Assembly: GCF_016862215.1 (NCBI RefSeq)
Contig: NZ_BOMN01000041.1
Location: forward strand, 124,001-188,000
DNA from: Winogradskya humida
GTDB taxonomy: Bacteria; Actinomycetota; Actinomycetes; Mycobacteriales; Micromonosporaceae
Reading direction: 5' to 3'
DNA length: 64,000 bases
In this document: positions 24,293 to 33,449 of the stretch, piece by piece
Layout: each line of letters opens with the position of its first letter
Position numbering within the stretch: the first letter of the stretch is position 1
The notes under the pieces: generated by a model
What the model was told of the DNA's origin: nothing
The model's database searches: none
Seen by the model: the letters and a program-made list of their open reading frames with translations, nothing else
Position numbers and translations under genes: made by a program

Positions 24293-26155
24293 TCAGGGGC
24301 GTTCTCGCTCGGGCCGGACGCCACCGGTCAGGCCGTTGGTGGTCTTCGGCTTCGCGGCGGTCGGGGTGAGGGTCGCGGGGCCGCTGACCGGCAGGACCAG
24401 CGTGCTGCGTGCCGTATCGACCTCGACGGTTGCACCGGTGTTCGGGGCCTCGGTGGCGCTGTCGCTCTGCGTCAGGATCAGGCCCAGCGTGTGCCCGGCC
24501 GGGACGATCGCGTCGTACGCGTTGACCGGCACGGTGATCGAGTACCACCGGCCGGGCTGCAGCGGCGTGGTCAGGCGCAGCGACACGTGGTGCGCCGCGT
24601 CCTGGTAGCCGCGGGTCAGCACGGCGTAATCCGTGGTGGCGACCCGCTCGGTGACGTCGAAGTAGCAGGCGTCGTCCGCCGCGGTCGACTCCCCCCAGCA
24701 GGACTCGGTCGCGGTCGTCTGCACGCCCTCGCCGCGGTTGTACTGGACGCGGGACGCCGTGCCGTAGTCGACGAGCTTGGCCGTGAGCTGCGTGGTCGGC
24801 TGGTCCACGCGTACGCGTAGCCGCACTGAGGCCGAGCCGGAGATGCGCAGCGGCCTGGTCAGCGGGCCGTACTGAAAGGCCAGCCGGCCGGCGAGTGGCG
24901 CGCCCGGGTCGGTCACGGCCGCGGCTTCGGAAAGACCCTGATCCGTGTACGCGGCCACGCCCGTCCCCAGCTTCACCGTCACCTTCCGTGTCCCCGGCAG
25001 CGGCCAGTCCCGGGCCTGGCTGAACACGCCCGGAGCGGTCTCGATCGTCGCCCGCGGCTCGCGGTCCACGCCGTTGTGCAGCCCCTGCAGCCACCGGTCG
25101 AACCACTCGTGCAGCGTGTCGACCCACTCGTCGCGGCGCAGGTCGAACGGGTCGACGTGCCCGGTCTGGTGCAGCCAGATCTTGCGCGGCACGCCCGCGT
25201 CGGCCAGCTCGTCCCACCACTTCGCGAACTGCGGGGTGGCGACGTTGAGGTCGTTCACGCCGTGCACGATGAACACGCTGGCGTGCACCTTCGACGCCGA
25301 CGGCCGGTAGTCGCGGGCGGCCCAGAACGCGTTGTAGTCGGCGGTGTCCTCGGCGCTGTCGTTCGCGAGCGATTCGGTGACCGCCGCGCACTCCGCGATC
25401 CGGTCACTGACGACGCCCTGCAGGTAGTTGGGGTAGTCCGTCGAGCGCAGGGTGCCGTTGTAACGCATGTAGTCGTACCAGCTGGAGATCGCCGAGATGG
25501 GCACGATCGTCTCCAGGCCCTTGACGCCGGTCGCGGCCACGCCGTTGGCGATCGAGCCGTCCCACGACTTGCCGATCATGCCGACCTTGCCGGTGGTCCA
25601 CGCCTTCGCGGTCACCGGCGTGCCGTCGGCGGCGAAGCCCCGCGCGCGGCCGTTGAGCCAGTCGATCGCCGCCTTCGCGCCGGCCACCTCGTGCGGGCCG
25701 CCGACGTCCTCGCAGCCCGTGGAGCGGTTCGTGCCGGTGAGGTCGACGCCGGCGAACGCGTACCCGCGGGGCACGAAGTAGTTGTCGTAGAACAGCGGTT
25801 CCTTGCTGATCACGCCGTTCTCGTCGTACTCCTTGAGCTCGCTCTCGTTGCCCCGGCCGCAGCATGCGTAGTACGGCGACGCGTCCATGATCACCGGCAC
25901 CTTGACGCCCGGCCCGGTGCGCGGGCGGACCAGGTCGACCGCGACCCGGTCCAGGACGCCGTCCTCGTCGGCGTCGTCGGGGGTCTGCACCCAGACGCTC
26001 TCGTGGATCGCGTCGGCGTAGCTGTAGGTGGGCACGGTCTGACCACCGCGGACGTACGGTGTCCGGTCCGAAGCGTGGGCGGGAGAGGGAGCGACCAAAA
26101 CGCATGTTAAGGCCACAATTAAGACTCGGAGCGCGCCAGAAGACATGCACGTCAT
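24293..26155 (-). CDS. Secreted X-Pro dipeptidyl-peptidase (S15 family)
   Basis: Serine peptidase of 620 aa that should cleave X-Pro dipeptides from peptide N-termini outside the cell. The N-terminus has a signal peptide (LRVLIVALTCVLVAPSPAHA). The alpha/beta-hydrolase domain carries the nucleophile in GMIGKSWDGS (Ser197), the Asp in VHGVNDLNV and the His in HQTGHVDPFD. A C-terminal jelly-roll domain typical of S15 and CocE enzymes follows (from about residue 400). Start: ATG at 26155 or, three codons later, 26146; neither has a strong binding site. It is read before the GH97 gene, 17 bases apart, and is divergent from the SSS symporter gene. Confidence 0.88.
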   Translation of the reverse strand: MTCMSSGALRVLIVALTCVLVAPSPAHASDRTPYVRGGQTVPTYSYADAIHESVWVQTPDDADEDGVLDRVAVDLVRPRTGPGVKVPVIMDASPYYACCGRGNESELKEYDENGVISKEPLFYDNYFVPRGYAFAGVDLTGTNRSTGCEDVGGPHEVAGAKAAIDWLNGRARGFAADGTPVTAKAWTTGKVGMIGKSWDGSIANGVAATGVKGLETIVPISAISSWYDYMRYNGTLRSTDYPNYLQGVVSDRIAECAAVTESLANDSAEDTADYNAFWAARDYRPSASKVHASVFIVHGVNDLNVATPQFAKWWDELADAGVPRKIWLHQTGHVDPFDLRRDEWVDTLHEWFDRWLQGLHNGVDREPRATIETAPGVFSQARDWPLPGTRKVTVKLGTGVAAYTDQGLSEAAAVTDPGAPLAGRLAFQYGPLTRPLRISGSASVRLRVRVDQPTTQLTAKLVDYGTASRVQYNRGEGVQTTATESCWGESTAADDACYFDVTERVATTDYAVLTRGYQDAAHHVSLRLTTPLQPGRWYSITVPVNAYDAIVPAGHTLGLILTQSDSATEAPNTGATVEVDTARSTLVLPVSGPATLTPTAAKPKTTNGLTGGVRPERERP

Positions 26156-26276
26156 TCGATACCAGATATAGATCGAATCTGTGAGCCGCGGCTCAATTTT
26201 TACCTGATGGATACAAGCGGGTGTGAGGGATCTTCGCGTCGGGTAAGCGGCGAGCCGACATGCACAGGAGGTGCCC

Positions 26277-27953
26277 ATGGGCGGACTCGTGGCTGAAGGG
26301 CCCGGGCTACGGCTCGATCTCGACGTATTCGACTACCTGATCCTCGCGATCTACTTCGCGACGGTGCTGGGGATCGGATTCGCCGCTCGCAGAGCGATCA
26401 CATCAAGCTCCGACTTCTTTCTCTCCGGCAGATCCATGCCGGCCTGGGTGACGGGCATCGCCTTCGTCTCCGCCAACCTGGGCGCGCTCGAGATCATCGG
26501 CATGGCCGCCAACGGCGCCCAGTACGGCCTGATGACCCTGCACTACTACTGGATCGGCGCCGTGCCGGCCATGGTCTTCCTCGGCATCGTGATGATGCCC
26601 TTCTACTACGGGTCGAAGGTCCGCAGCGTCCCCGAGTTCCTGCGGCGGCGCTTCAACACCCCGACCCACCTGCTGAACGCGATCATCTTCGCGATCGCCC
26701 AGGTCCTCATCGCCGGCGTCAACCTCTACGCCCTCGCGCTGATCCTGGACGCGCTGCTGAACTGGCCGCTCTGGCTGTCGATCGTCATCGGCGCCGCGAT
26801 CGTGCTGACGTACATCAGCATCGGCGGGCTCTCCTCGGCGATCTACAACGAGGTGCTGCAGTTCTTCGTGATCCTCGCGGGCCTGCTGCCGCTCACCATC
26901 GTCGGCCTGGTCAAGGTCGGCGGCATCGACGGGTTGTTCGACAAGGTCCGCAACAGCGACCTCGGGGACGCCGCGCTGCATACCTGGCAGGGGACGGCCA
27001 ACTCCGGGAACCCACTGGGCGCCAACTGGATCGGCATCGTCTTCGGCCTGGGCTTCGTGCTCTCCTTCGGCTACTGGACGACGAACTTCGCCGAGGTGCA
27101 GCGGGCGCTCTCGGCCAAGGACATGAGCGCGGCCCGGCGTACCCCGATCATCGGTGCCTTCCCGAAGCTGCTGATCCCGGCCGTGACGGTCATCCCCGGC
27201 CTGGTCGCCGTGGTCACCGTGAAGGGCCTGGGCGCCTCGTCCGGCGACCTGACCTACAACAACTCGATCCCGCTGCTGATGCGGGACCTGCTGCCCAACG
27301 GCGTGCTCGGCGTCGCGGTGACCGGTCTGGTCGCGTCGTTCATGGCCGGTATGGCGGCGAACGTGAGCGGTTTCAATACCGTCTTCACGTACGACCTGTG
27401 GCAGACCTACGTGCGCAAGGGCCGCTCGGACGAGTACTACCTGCGGGTCGGCCGGTGGGCCACGGTCGGCGGCATCATCATCAGCATCGGTACGGCGTTC
27501 ATCGCGTCCGGCTACGACAACATCATGAACTACATCCAGGCGCTGTTCTCACTGATCAACGCCCCGTTGTTCGCGACGTTCATCGTCGGCATGTTCTGGA
27601 AGCGGATGAGCGCTCCGGCGGGCTTCTGGTCGCTGCTGCTCGGCACGCTGTCCTCGCTCACGCTCTACCTGCTCTACCTCGGCGACGTGGTGAAGTTCAA
27701 CTCCGACCTCTCGGAGAGCTTCTGGGGCGCCGGGCTGGCGTTCACCACCGCCGTCGTGGTCGCCGTGCTGGTCACCCTGGTCACCAAGCCGAAGCCGGAG
27801 AACGATCTTCGCGGCCTGGTCTACGGCCTCGCCGGCACCTCCACCTCGGGTGACGCGGTGCTCGCCGCCGACAAGGTCTGGTGGCGCAACCCGGCGCTGC
27901 TCGGCGGCATCGCCGTCGTGCTCGCGCTCCTGCTGTACATCCCGGTCTGGTGA
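26277..27953 (+). CDS. SSS-family sodium:solute symporter
   Basis: Polytopic Na+-coupled transporter of 558 aa in the inner membrane. About 13 hydrophobic segments are visible, starting at FDYLILAIYFATVLGIGFAARR. Family signatures include DFFLSGRSMPAWVTGIAFVSANLGALEIIG, YGSKVRSVPEFLRRRF, and the vSGLT-like region SFMAGMAANVSGFNTVFTYDLWQTYV. The substrate is unknown; the sequence type is closer to sugar symporters than to PutP, and a GH97 gene lies nearby. The ATG at 26277 has a full AGGAGG 5 bases upstream, which decides against the GTG at 26271. A small membrane-protein gene follows after 11 bases, probably in the same operon. Confidence 0.9.
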   Translation: MGGLVAEGPGLRLDLDVFDYLILAIYFATVLGIGFAARRAITSSSDFFLSGRSMPAWVTGIAFVSANLGALEIIGMAANGAQYGLMTLHYYWIGAVPAMVFLGIVMMPFYYGSKVRSVPEFLRRRFNTPTHLLNAIIFAIAQVLIAGVNLYALALILDALLNWPLWLSIVIGAAIVLTYISIGGLSSAIYNEVLQFFVILAGLLPLTIVGLVKVGGIDGLFDKVRNSDLGDAALHTWQGTANSGNPLGANWIGIVFGLGFVLSFGYWTTNFAEVQRALSAKDMSAARRTPIIGAFPKLLIPAVTVIPGLVAVVTVKGLGASSGDLTYNNSIPLLMRDLLPNGVLGVAVTGLVASFMAGMAANVSGFNTVFTYDLWQTYVRKGRSDEYYLRVGRWATVGGIIISIGTAFIASGYDNIMNYIQALFSLINAPLFATFIVGMFWKRMSAPAGFWSLLLGTLSSLTLYLLYLGDVVKFNSDLSESFWGAGLAFTTAVVVAVLVTLVTKPKPENDLRGLVYGLAGTSTSGDAVLAADKVWWRNPALLGGIAVVLALLLYIPVW

Positions 27954-27964
27954 GAGGAGCTGTC

Positions 27965-28255
27965 ATGACTGACGACGAGGAACTGAAGAAAAGGTCGGCG
28001 GCCGCCAAGCTCTTCGACATCCGCCGGGTGATCGGTGCCCTGTTCGTCGTGTACGGCGTGATCGTCACTTTGCTCGGCATCTTCGACAACCAGTCGGAGA
28101 TCGACAAGGCCTCGGGCGTACGCATCAACCTCTGGATGGGGCTGGCGATGCTGGCGCTGGGCGGTGTCTTCCTCGCCTGGCAGTGGTGGCGCCCGCCGGT
28201 CGCGCCGACCGACGAGGACCTGCAAACCTCGGATGAGACCCCCAGCGGCACCTGA
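27965..28255 (+). CDS. Small two-helix membrane protein beside the symporter
   Basis: Protein of 96 aa with a charged N-terminus (TDDEELKKRSAAAKLFDIRR), two membrane helices (VIGALFVVYGVIVTLLGIF and LWMGLAMLALGGVFLAWQW) and an acidic Thr/Ser-rich tail. The ATG at 27965 follows GAGAGGAG, 11 bases behind the symporter stop. Small proteins of this layout commonly accompany SSS symporters in actinobacteria and may be an accessory subunit; that role is inference. Confidence 0.8.
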   Translation: MTDDEELKKRSAAAKLFDIRRVIGALFVVYGVIVTLLGIFDNQSEIDKASGVRINLWMGLAMLALGGVFLAWQWWRPPVAPTDEDLQTSDETPSGT

Positions 28256-28315
28256 ACGGTGACCGGCCTCGACCGTTTGATTGATGGATCGGTGCGGGTC
28301 GGGTGCAGCTCGGTT

Positions 28316-28353
28316 GCACAGCCTCCTCATACCTTCCAGTGAGGGGGCTGTGC
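28316..28353 (+). terminator. Hairpin after the symporter operon
   Basis: GCACAGCCTCCTC (28316-28328) pairs with GAGGGGGCTGTGC (28341-28353), 13 bp with one G-T wobble and a 12-base loop. Located 61 bases after the last stop. Confidence 0.65.
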
Positions 28354-28369
28354 TTCCGATACTCAGGGC

Positions 28370-28624
28370 ATGGAACCCCTCGCCTCAGTGAGCCTCGCCA
28401 GCAGCGCCTCGCCGCGCCCGGCTGGCTGGCAGATGCAGCTTCGCGTCGACTACGTCGTCAACAAGGTCATGCAGACGCATCGCGGCCAGTCCGAGGATGC
28501 GATCACGCGGGCCATTCAGGATCAGCTCCGCAGTGTCGGCGTGGTGCCGAACGGGAGGCAGATCGCCCAGTACGCGGCGGTGATCAGCCAGTTGCCGCTG
28601 CTGCCACCCAACAACCGCGCGTGA
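28370..28624 (+). CDS. Small hypothetical protein
   Basis: Open frame of 84 aa from the ATG at 28370, flanked by hairpins on both sides, which supports an independent unit. The product has no signal peptide or membrane segment. The middle is helical and charged (VNKVMQTHRGQSEDAITRAIQDQLRSVG), followed by NGRQIAQYAAVISQLPLLPPNNRA. I do not recognise the family. No clear ribosome-binding site is seen. It has plausible amino-acid composition, unlike most antisense shadows here. Confidence 0.55.
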   Translation: MEPLASVSLASSASPRPAGWQMQLRVDYVVNKVMQTHRGQSEDAITRAIQDQLRSVGVVPNGRQIAQYAAVISQLPLLPPNNRA

Positions 28625-28625
28625 G

Positions 28626-28671
28626 ACCGCGGGTCCCCTCCCTCAGCCGTCAGGGGGAGGGGAACCGCGGT
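28626..28671 (+). terminator. Hairpin after the small hypothetical gene
   Basis: ACCGCGGGTCCCCTCCC (28626-28642) pairs with GGGAGGGGAACCGCGGT (28655-28671), 17 bp with one mismatch. It begins two bases after the stop codon. Confidence 0.75.
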
Positions 28672-28754
28672 ACTCCGCATCGAAATGCTTGACACGGTCT
28701 CTTCATGGCCGGGAGGGTCCACATACGACCTTCCCATCCATGGAGGCCCCACAG

Positions 28755-31700
28755 ATGACAACAGCCCGCTGGGCGACCGCCTGCGCGCTTTCGATCGTGA
28801 CCGCGGCCGCCGCGGTCATGCCCGGGATCGCACCGGCCGCCGCGGCCCCGCCCGACGACACGCTGGGCGTGTATGTCGGTACTTTCGACGCCGCGCAGTT
28901 CCAGAAACTGCGTGATTCCGGAATCGACACCGAGGAGACCGCGGTAACCGCGGCCGCCGACGGCAAACTCACCGTGGAAGCGATCCTCGGCACGAGGCAG
29001 GCCCAGGCCCTGATCAAGGGTGGCCTGCCGCTGACCGCGAAACGGGTCAGCGCCAAGGCCAGGGCCAAGGCAGCCGCCGGGCCGACCGTCTTCCGGCCCT
29101 ACAACACCCAGGGCGGCATCCGCGAGGAGCTGGTGGCCACGGCCGCCGCCAACCCGCGGATCGCGAAGCTCGAGACGATCGGCAGTTCGGTCAACGGTGT
29201 TCCGATCCAGGGCATCAAGCTCACCAGGGACGCCCGGACCGTCAAGGACGGCAAACGTCCGGCGGTGCTCTACATGGGCACCCAGCACGCCCGTGAGTGG
29301 ATCACCCCGGAGATGACCCGCCGGCTGATGCACTACTTCATCGACGGGTACGGCAAGGACAAGACGATCACGAAGCTGATCGACACGACCGAGCTCTATT
29401 TCTTCCCGGTCTCGAACGTCGACGGTTACGACTTCACGTTCACGCCGGGCCATCGCCAGTGGCGCAAGAACCTGCGCGACAACAACGGCGACGGGGTCAT
29501 CACCACCGGCGACGGCGTGGACATCAACCGTAACTTCCCCGAGAAGTGGGGTTACGACAACGAGGGCTCCTCGGACAAGCCGGCGAGCGAGACCTACCGG
29601 GGCACCGCGCCGGCTTCCGAGCCGGAGACCCGGGCCTTCGACGGGCTGTTCAGGCGGGTCGGCTTCGAGTTCATGATCAACTATCACTCGGCCGCGGAGC
29701 TGCTGCTCTACGGCGTCGGGTGGCAGGTCGACACGCCGAGCCCGGACGACGAGATCTCGGTGGCGCTGGCCGGCGACGACGCGCACTCCGCGATCCCCGG
29801 GTACGACCCCGACCTCTCGGCCGAGCTGTACCCGACCAACGGCGAGACCGACGGTCAGGCACAGGTGCGGTACGGCACCATCTCCTTCACCCCGGAGATG
29901 AGCACCTGCGCGACCGCGTCGGACCTCGACCCGGACGACGCCTGGAACGCCGATGACTGCGAGAGCATCTTCACGTTCCCGGACGACGAGAAGCTGATCC
30001 AGGACGAGTTCGCGAAGAACATCCCGTTCGCGCTCTCGGTCGCGAAGTCGGCGAAGGACCCGGCGAACCCGGTCTCCTCGGTCGGGCGTACGACGCCGGA
30101 CCTGAAGGCCGACCCGTTCACGGTCTCCTACGGCGCGAAGCAGCAGGTCGCGGTCACGGCCAAGCGCAGCCTCGGCCCGGTCACCCTGCACTACTCCGTC
30201 AACGGCGGCCGGGCGAAGACCACCGGCACCAAGGAGTGGAGGGGCGGCGAGCGGTACGGCGACGGCATGGACAAGTACTTCGCCGAGCTGCGCGGCACGG
30301 TGAGCGCCAAGCCCGGCGACCGGGTGAAGGTCTGGTTCACCGCCCGTAGGGCGAGCTCCGCGAGCTTCGAGTACCAGGTCGAGCGCAAGATCGGCGGGGA
30401 CGTGCTGGTGCTCGCCGCCGAGGACGTCACCGGCATCTCGCCGGCCTCGACCGACGGTGCGACCAGTGCCCGCTACGCCGACGAGTACGCCGCGTCACTG
30501 CGCAAGGCGGGCAAGAAGGTGGATGTCTACGACCTCGACACCCACGGCGGCGAGGCACCGCACCCGCTCGGCGTGCTCTCGCACTACAAGGCCGTCGTCT
30601 GGGAAACCGGTGACGACGTCATCCCGCGCCGCACCGGGCAGCCGGGTGGCACGCTGTCGCGCGCCGCGGTCCAGACCGAGCTGGCCGTGCGTGACTACCT
30701 CAACGAGGGCGGCAAGCTGCTCTACGCGGGCCAGAACGCCGGCCTCGCCGAGGGCACCAACGGGTCGTACTACTACCAGCCCGAAGGCCCGGGGGAGTGC
30801 CTCGACCGGACGAGCCCGGCCTGCCTGCCGCTGGTCAACGACTTCCAGCAGTACTACCTGGGAGTGAACACCTACGTCGACGGTGGCACCGACACGCACC
30901 CGGTGAACGGGACCAACGGCAGGTTCACCGGCTTCACGGGTACGCAGACCGGGCACAGCGCCCTGCTGCTGTCCACGTCCAGCTTCCTGCCGCCGGCGGA
31001 GTTCCCGCAGTTCGCCAGCGTCCCGGTGCTGGCGTACGAACTGCCGGGCGCCCAGCCGTACTCGCCGTACGACGGTGCCTGGTACCTCTGGAGCGGTCAG
31101 GCGGACGCGTCGTACAAGCGGCTCACCAAGACGGTCGACCTGACCGCCGCAACGGCCGCCCGGCTCAAGTTCCAGACGTCGTTCGACACCGAGGCGGCCT
31201 GGGACTTCGTCTTCGTCGAGGCGCACGAGGTGGGCACCGACAACTGGACGACCCTGCCGGACGCCAACGGGCTGACCGACACCTCGACCGGCGACAGCTG
31301 CCCCGAGGGTATCGCCGGCCTGCACCCGTTCGTCGCCCACTACCAGGGCGCGGACTGCTCCTCCACGGGAACGACCGGCACGTGGAACGCCGCGAGCGGT
31401 AACAGCGGCGGATGGAAGGAGTTCGATGCCGATCTGTCCGCGTACGCGGGCAAGAAGGTCGAGCTCTCGATCTCGTACATGACGGACTGGGGCACCCAGG
31501 GGCTCGGCGTCTTCGTCGACAGCCCCCGGATCGAGGCCGGCACCACGGTCGTCGACCAGACGTCGTTCGAGACCGACCTCGGCGGCTGGACGGTCGCGGG
31601 CCCGCCCGCGGGCAGCTCGGCCAACGGCAACGACTGGGAGCGCAGCCAGCAGGCGTTCGAGTCCGGTGCCGCGATCGCCACCGCCGACACCGTCTATGTG

Positions 31701-31778
31701 GCCTTCGGCCTCGAGACGCTGACGGCCACCCAGCGCGACGATCTGGTCCGCCGGGCCCTGAAGCACCTGAAGGTGTGA
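28755..31778 (+). CDS. Secreted zinc carboxypeptidase (M14) with accessory domains
   Basis: Large extracellular metallocarboxypeptidase of 1007 aa. The signal peptide covers about residues 1-32 (Ala-rich, ending in AAA-APP). A pro-region leads to the M14 domain: HAREWITPE gives zinc ligands His178 and Glu181, NRNFPEKWG binds the substrate carboxylate, and INYHSAAELLLY gives the third zinc ligand. FTPEMSTC is where the catalytic Glu is expected. After residue 430 come beta-rich segments and, at the C-terminus, modules like those of immune-inhibitor-A proteases (SGNSGGWKEFDADLSAYAGKKVELSISYMTDWGTQG is continuous). The ATG at 28755 has GGAGG 8 bases upstream. Role: nutrient proteolysis, inferred. 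Confidence 0.9.
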   Translation: MTTARWATACALSIVTAAAAVMPGIAPAAAAPPDDTLGVYVGTFDAAQFQKLRDSGIDTEETAVTAAADGKLTVEAILGTRQAQALIKGGLPLTAKRVSAKARAKAAAGPTVFRPYNTQGGIREELVATAAANPRIAKLETIGSSVNGVPIQGIKLTRDARTVKDGKRPAVLYMGTQHAREWITPEMTRRLMHYFIDGYGKDKTITKLIDTTELYFFPVSNVDGYDFTFTPGHRQWRKNLRDNNGDGVITTGDGVDINRNFPEKWGYDNEGSSDKPASETYRGTAPASEPETRAFDGLFRRVGFEFMINYHSAAELLLYGVGWQVDTPSPDDEISVALAGDDAHSAIPGYDPDLSAELYPTNGETDGQAQVRYGTISFTPEMSTCATASDLDPDDAWNADDCESIFTFPDDEKLIQDEFAKNIPFALSVAKSAKDPANPVSSVGRTTPDLKADPFTVSYGAKQQVAVTAKRSLGPVTLHYSVNGGRAKTTGTKEWRGGERYGDGMDKYFAELRGTVSAKPGDRVKVWFTARRASSASFEYQVERKIGGDVLVLAAEDVTGISPASTDGATSARYADEYAASLRKAGKKVDVYDLDTHGGEAPHPLGVLSHYKAVVWETGDDVIPRRTGQPGGTLSRAAVQTELAVRDYLNEGGKLLYAGQNAGLAEGTNGSYYYQPEGPGECLDRTSPACLPLVNDFQQYYLGVNTYVDGGTDTHPVNGTNGRFTGFTGTQTGHSALLLSTSSFLPPAEFPQFASVPVLAYELPGAQPYSPYDGAWYLWSGQADASYKRLTKTVDLTAATAARLKFQTSFDTEAAWDFVFVEAHEVGTDNWTTLPDANGLTDTSTGDSCPEGIAGLHPFVAHYQGADCSSTGTTGTWNAASGNSGGWKEFDADLSAYAGKKVELSISYMTDWGTQGLGVFVDSPRIEAGTTVVDQTSFETDLGGWTVAGPPAGSSANGNDWERSQQAFESGAAIATADTVYVAFGLETLTATQRDDLVRRALKHLKV

Positions 31779-31877
31779 CCCGGGGGCGGTGAATCCGCCA
31801 ATCGGCAGTCCGCGCCGCGCGCTTCGTCTAGACATGAGGCGCGCGGCGCGGCTGTCGTGCAGGGCGGAGACATCTCG

Positions 31878-33449
31878 GTGCGAGCATTCACCCGGCCGTT
31901 GCTGGCCGCGTTCCTTGTCGTCGCGGGTGCGGCTGCGGGGATCCAGCCGGCGAACGCCGCCAGGAAACCGGCGTGGAAGCCGTGCCCGGAGGACCGGACG
32001 GCGCAGTGCGCCACGGTGCGCGTACCCGTCGACTGGGCCGACCCGTATGGTGCCTCGACCACGATCGCCCTGGCCCGCCGCCAGGCGACCGACCCGAAGT
32101 CGCGGATCGGGACGCTGTTCGTCAACCCCGGCGGTCCCGGGGGCTCGGGTGTCGACTTCGCGCTGGACAGCGACTACTTCTTCAGCGCGCAGCTGCGCCG
32201 GCGTTTCGACATCGTCGGGTTCGACCCGCGCGGGGTCTCCCGCAGCAACCCGGTGGTGTGCTCCTCGGGGGTGATGGCCGCCGCGCCGCCTATGTTTCTC
32301 TCCGACGCCGTCCGCTACAACCGCAACGTCACGTTCAACCGCCGGCTCGCCGCGGACTGCGCGAAGCGGACCGGGCCGGTCTTCGGCCACCTCGACATGC
32401 TCAGCGTCACCCAGGACATGGACGCGGTCCGCGCAGCCCTCGGTGAGCGGCGGATCAGCTTCTACGGCGCGTCGTACGGCACCCTGCTGGGCGAGCAGTA
32501 CGCCGAGCGCTACCCGTCCCGGGTCCGCGCCCTGGTGCTGGACAGCGTGATGGACCACAGCGGCACCACCACCGGCTTCCTCACCGACGAGACCAAGACG
32601 GCGCAGGACTCCTTCGACGAGTTCGTGAAGTGGTGCGCCCGCAGCACCGAGTGCGCCCTGCACGGCAGCGATGTGCGGCGCGTCTGGGCCGCGCTGCTGA
32701 AACGGGCCCGGCTCGGCACCCTACGCGATCCGTTCGAGCCGGAATACCGGATCCGGGTGCTCGACCTGCTCGACGTCGCATTCAGCTCGTTCTACGACCC
32801 GCAGTGGCACGCGCTCGCCCTCTACCTGAAGGAAGCGAATTCCTTGAAGGAAGCGACCGCCGTCCCGAAGCCGGGCGGCCGGCACGCCGTGGTGGAGATC
32901 GAGAACAGCTTTCCGGCGATCTTCTGCTCCGACTGGACGATGCGCGTCTCCGGGTGGACCGAGCTGCGGGTACGGCTGGCGCGGCTGGCGAGCACCCATC
33001 CGCAGATGCCCGTGTCCCCGCTCGCCATGACCGCGCTCGCCGGTTGCCTGGGCGCGCCGGTCGCGACGGCGAACCCGCAGCGGCGGCTCAGCCCCGCCCG
33101 GACCGGTGGCCGGGTGCTGCTGATCAACTCCCGGCATGACCCGGCCACCCCGCACGTCTGGGCGGAACGGGTCGCCGCTCAGCTCGGCCCGGCTGCGACG
33201 CTCGTCACGTATGAGGGGTGGGGGCACGTCGCGTACGGCCGCAGCAAGTGCGTGAATGCCCTGGTGGACGGCTATCTGCTGACCGGGCGTACCCCGGCTG
33301 CGGGCACGACCTGCCCCGGTGTGGAACCGGCGGCCACCGGCGTGGGCGGGAGAGGGGTATCGTTAGCCAGGCTAAATACCTGGTCACCGGAGGAGGGCGT
33401 GGTTGAGCCGCCGAGCGCCCAAGGCGTCCATCGATCCCGACACCCGTAA
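31878..33449 (+). CDS. Secreted TAP-like alpha/beta-hydrolase peptidase
   Basis: Exported serine peptidase of 523 aa resembling Streptomyces tripeptidyl aminopeptidases. From the GTG at 31878 there is a signal peptide (RAFTRPLLAAFLVVAGAAAG, ending near PANA). The core has FVNPGGPGGSG for the oxyanion hole, FDPRGVSRS, the nucleophile elbow SFYGASYGTLLG (Ser199), and near the end NSRHDPATP and EGWGHVAYG with Asp and His. The TAP-like C-terminal domain ends at LVDGYLLTGRTPAAG. GGCGGAGA stands 8 bases before the start. The last 47 bases overlap the ABC exporter gene, whose ribosome-binding site and possible operator are inside this gene. Confidence 0.88.
   Translation: MRAFTRPLLAAFLVVAGAAAGIQPANAARKPAWKPCPEDRTAQCATVRVPVDWADPYGASTTIALARRQATDPKSRIGTLFVNPGGPGGSGVDFALDSDYFFSAQLRRRFDIVGFDPRGVSRSNPVVCSSGVMAAAPPMFLSDAVRYNRNVTFNRRLAADCAKRTGPVFGHLDMLSVTQDMDAVRAALGERRISFYGASYGTLLGEQYAERYPSRVRALVLDSVMDHSGTTTGFLTDETKTAQDSFDEFVKWCARSTECALHGSDVRRVWAALLKRARLGTLRDPFEPEYRIRVLDLLDVAFSSFYDPQWHALALYLKEANSLKEATAVPKPGGRHAVVEIENSFPAIFCSDWTMRVSGWTELRVRLARLASTHPQMPVSPLAMTALAGCLGAPVATANPQRRLSPARTGGRVLLINSRHDPATPHVWAERVAAQLGPAATLVTYEGWGHVAYGRSKCVNALVDGYLLTGRTPAAGTTCPGVEPAATGVGGRGVSLARLNTWSPEEGVVEPPSAQGVHRSRHP
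33356..33380. promoter_or_regulatory. Palindromic operator candidate before the ABC exporter
   Basis: TTAGCC-A-GGCTAA (33363-33375) is a perfect interrupted palindrome, extended by GGTAT on the left (two bases shifted) and ATACC on the right. It lies 28 bases before the TTG start of the first exporter gene and inside the 3' end of the preceding gene. Confidence 0.5.
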
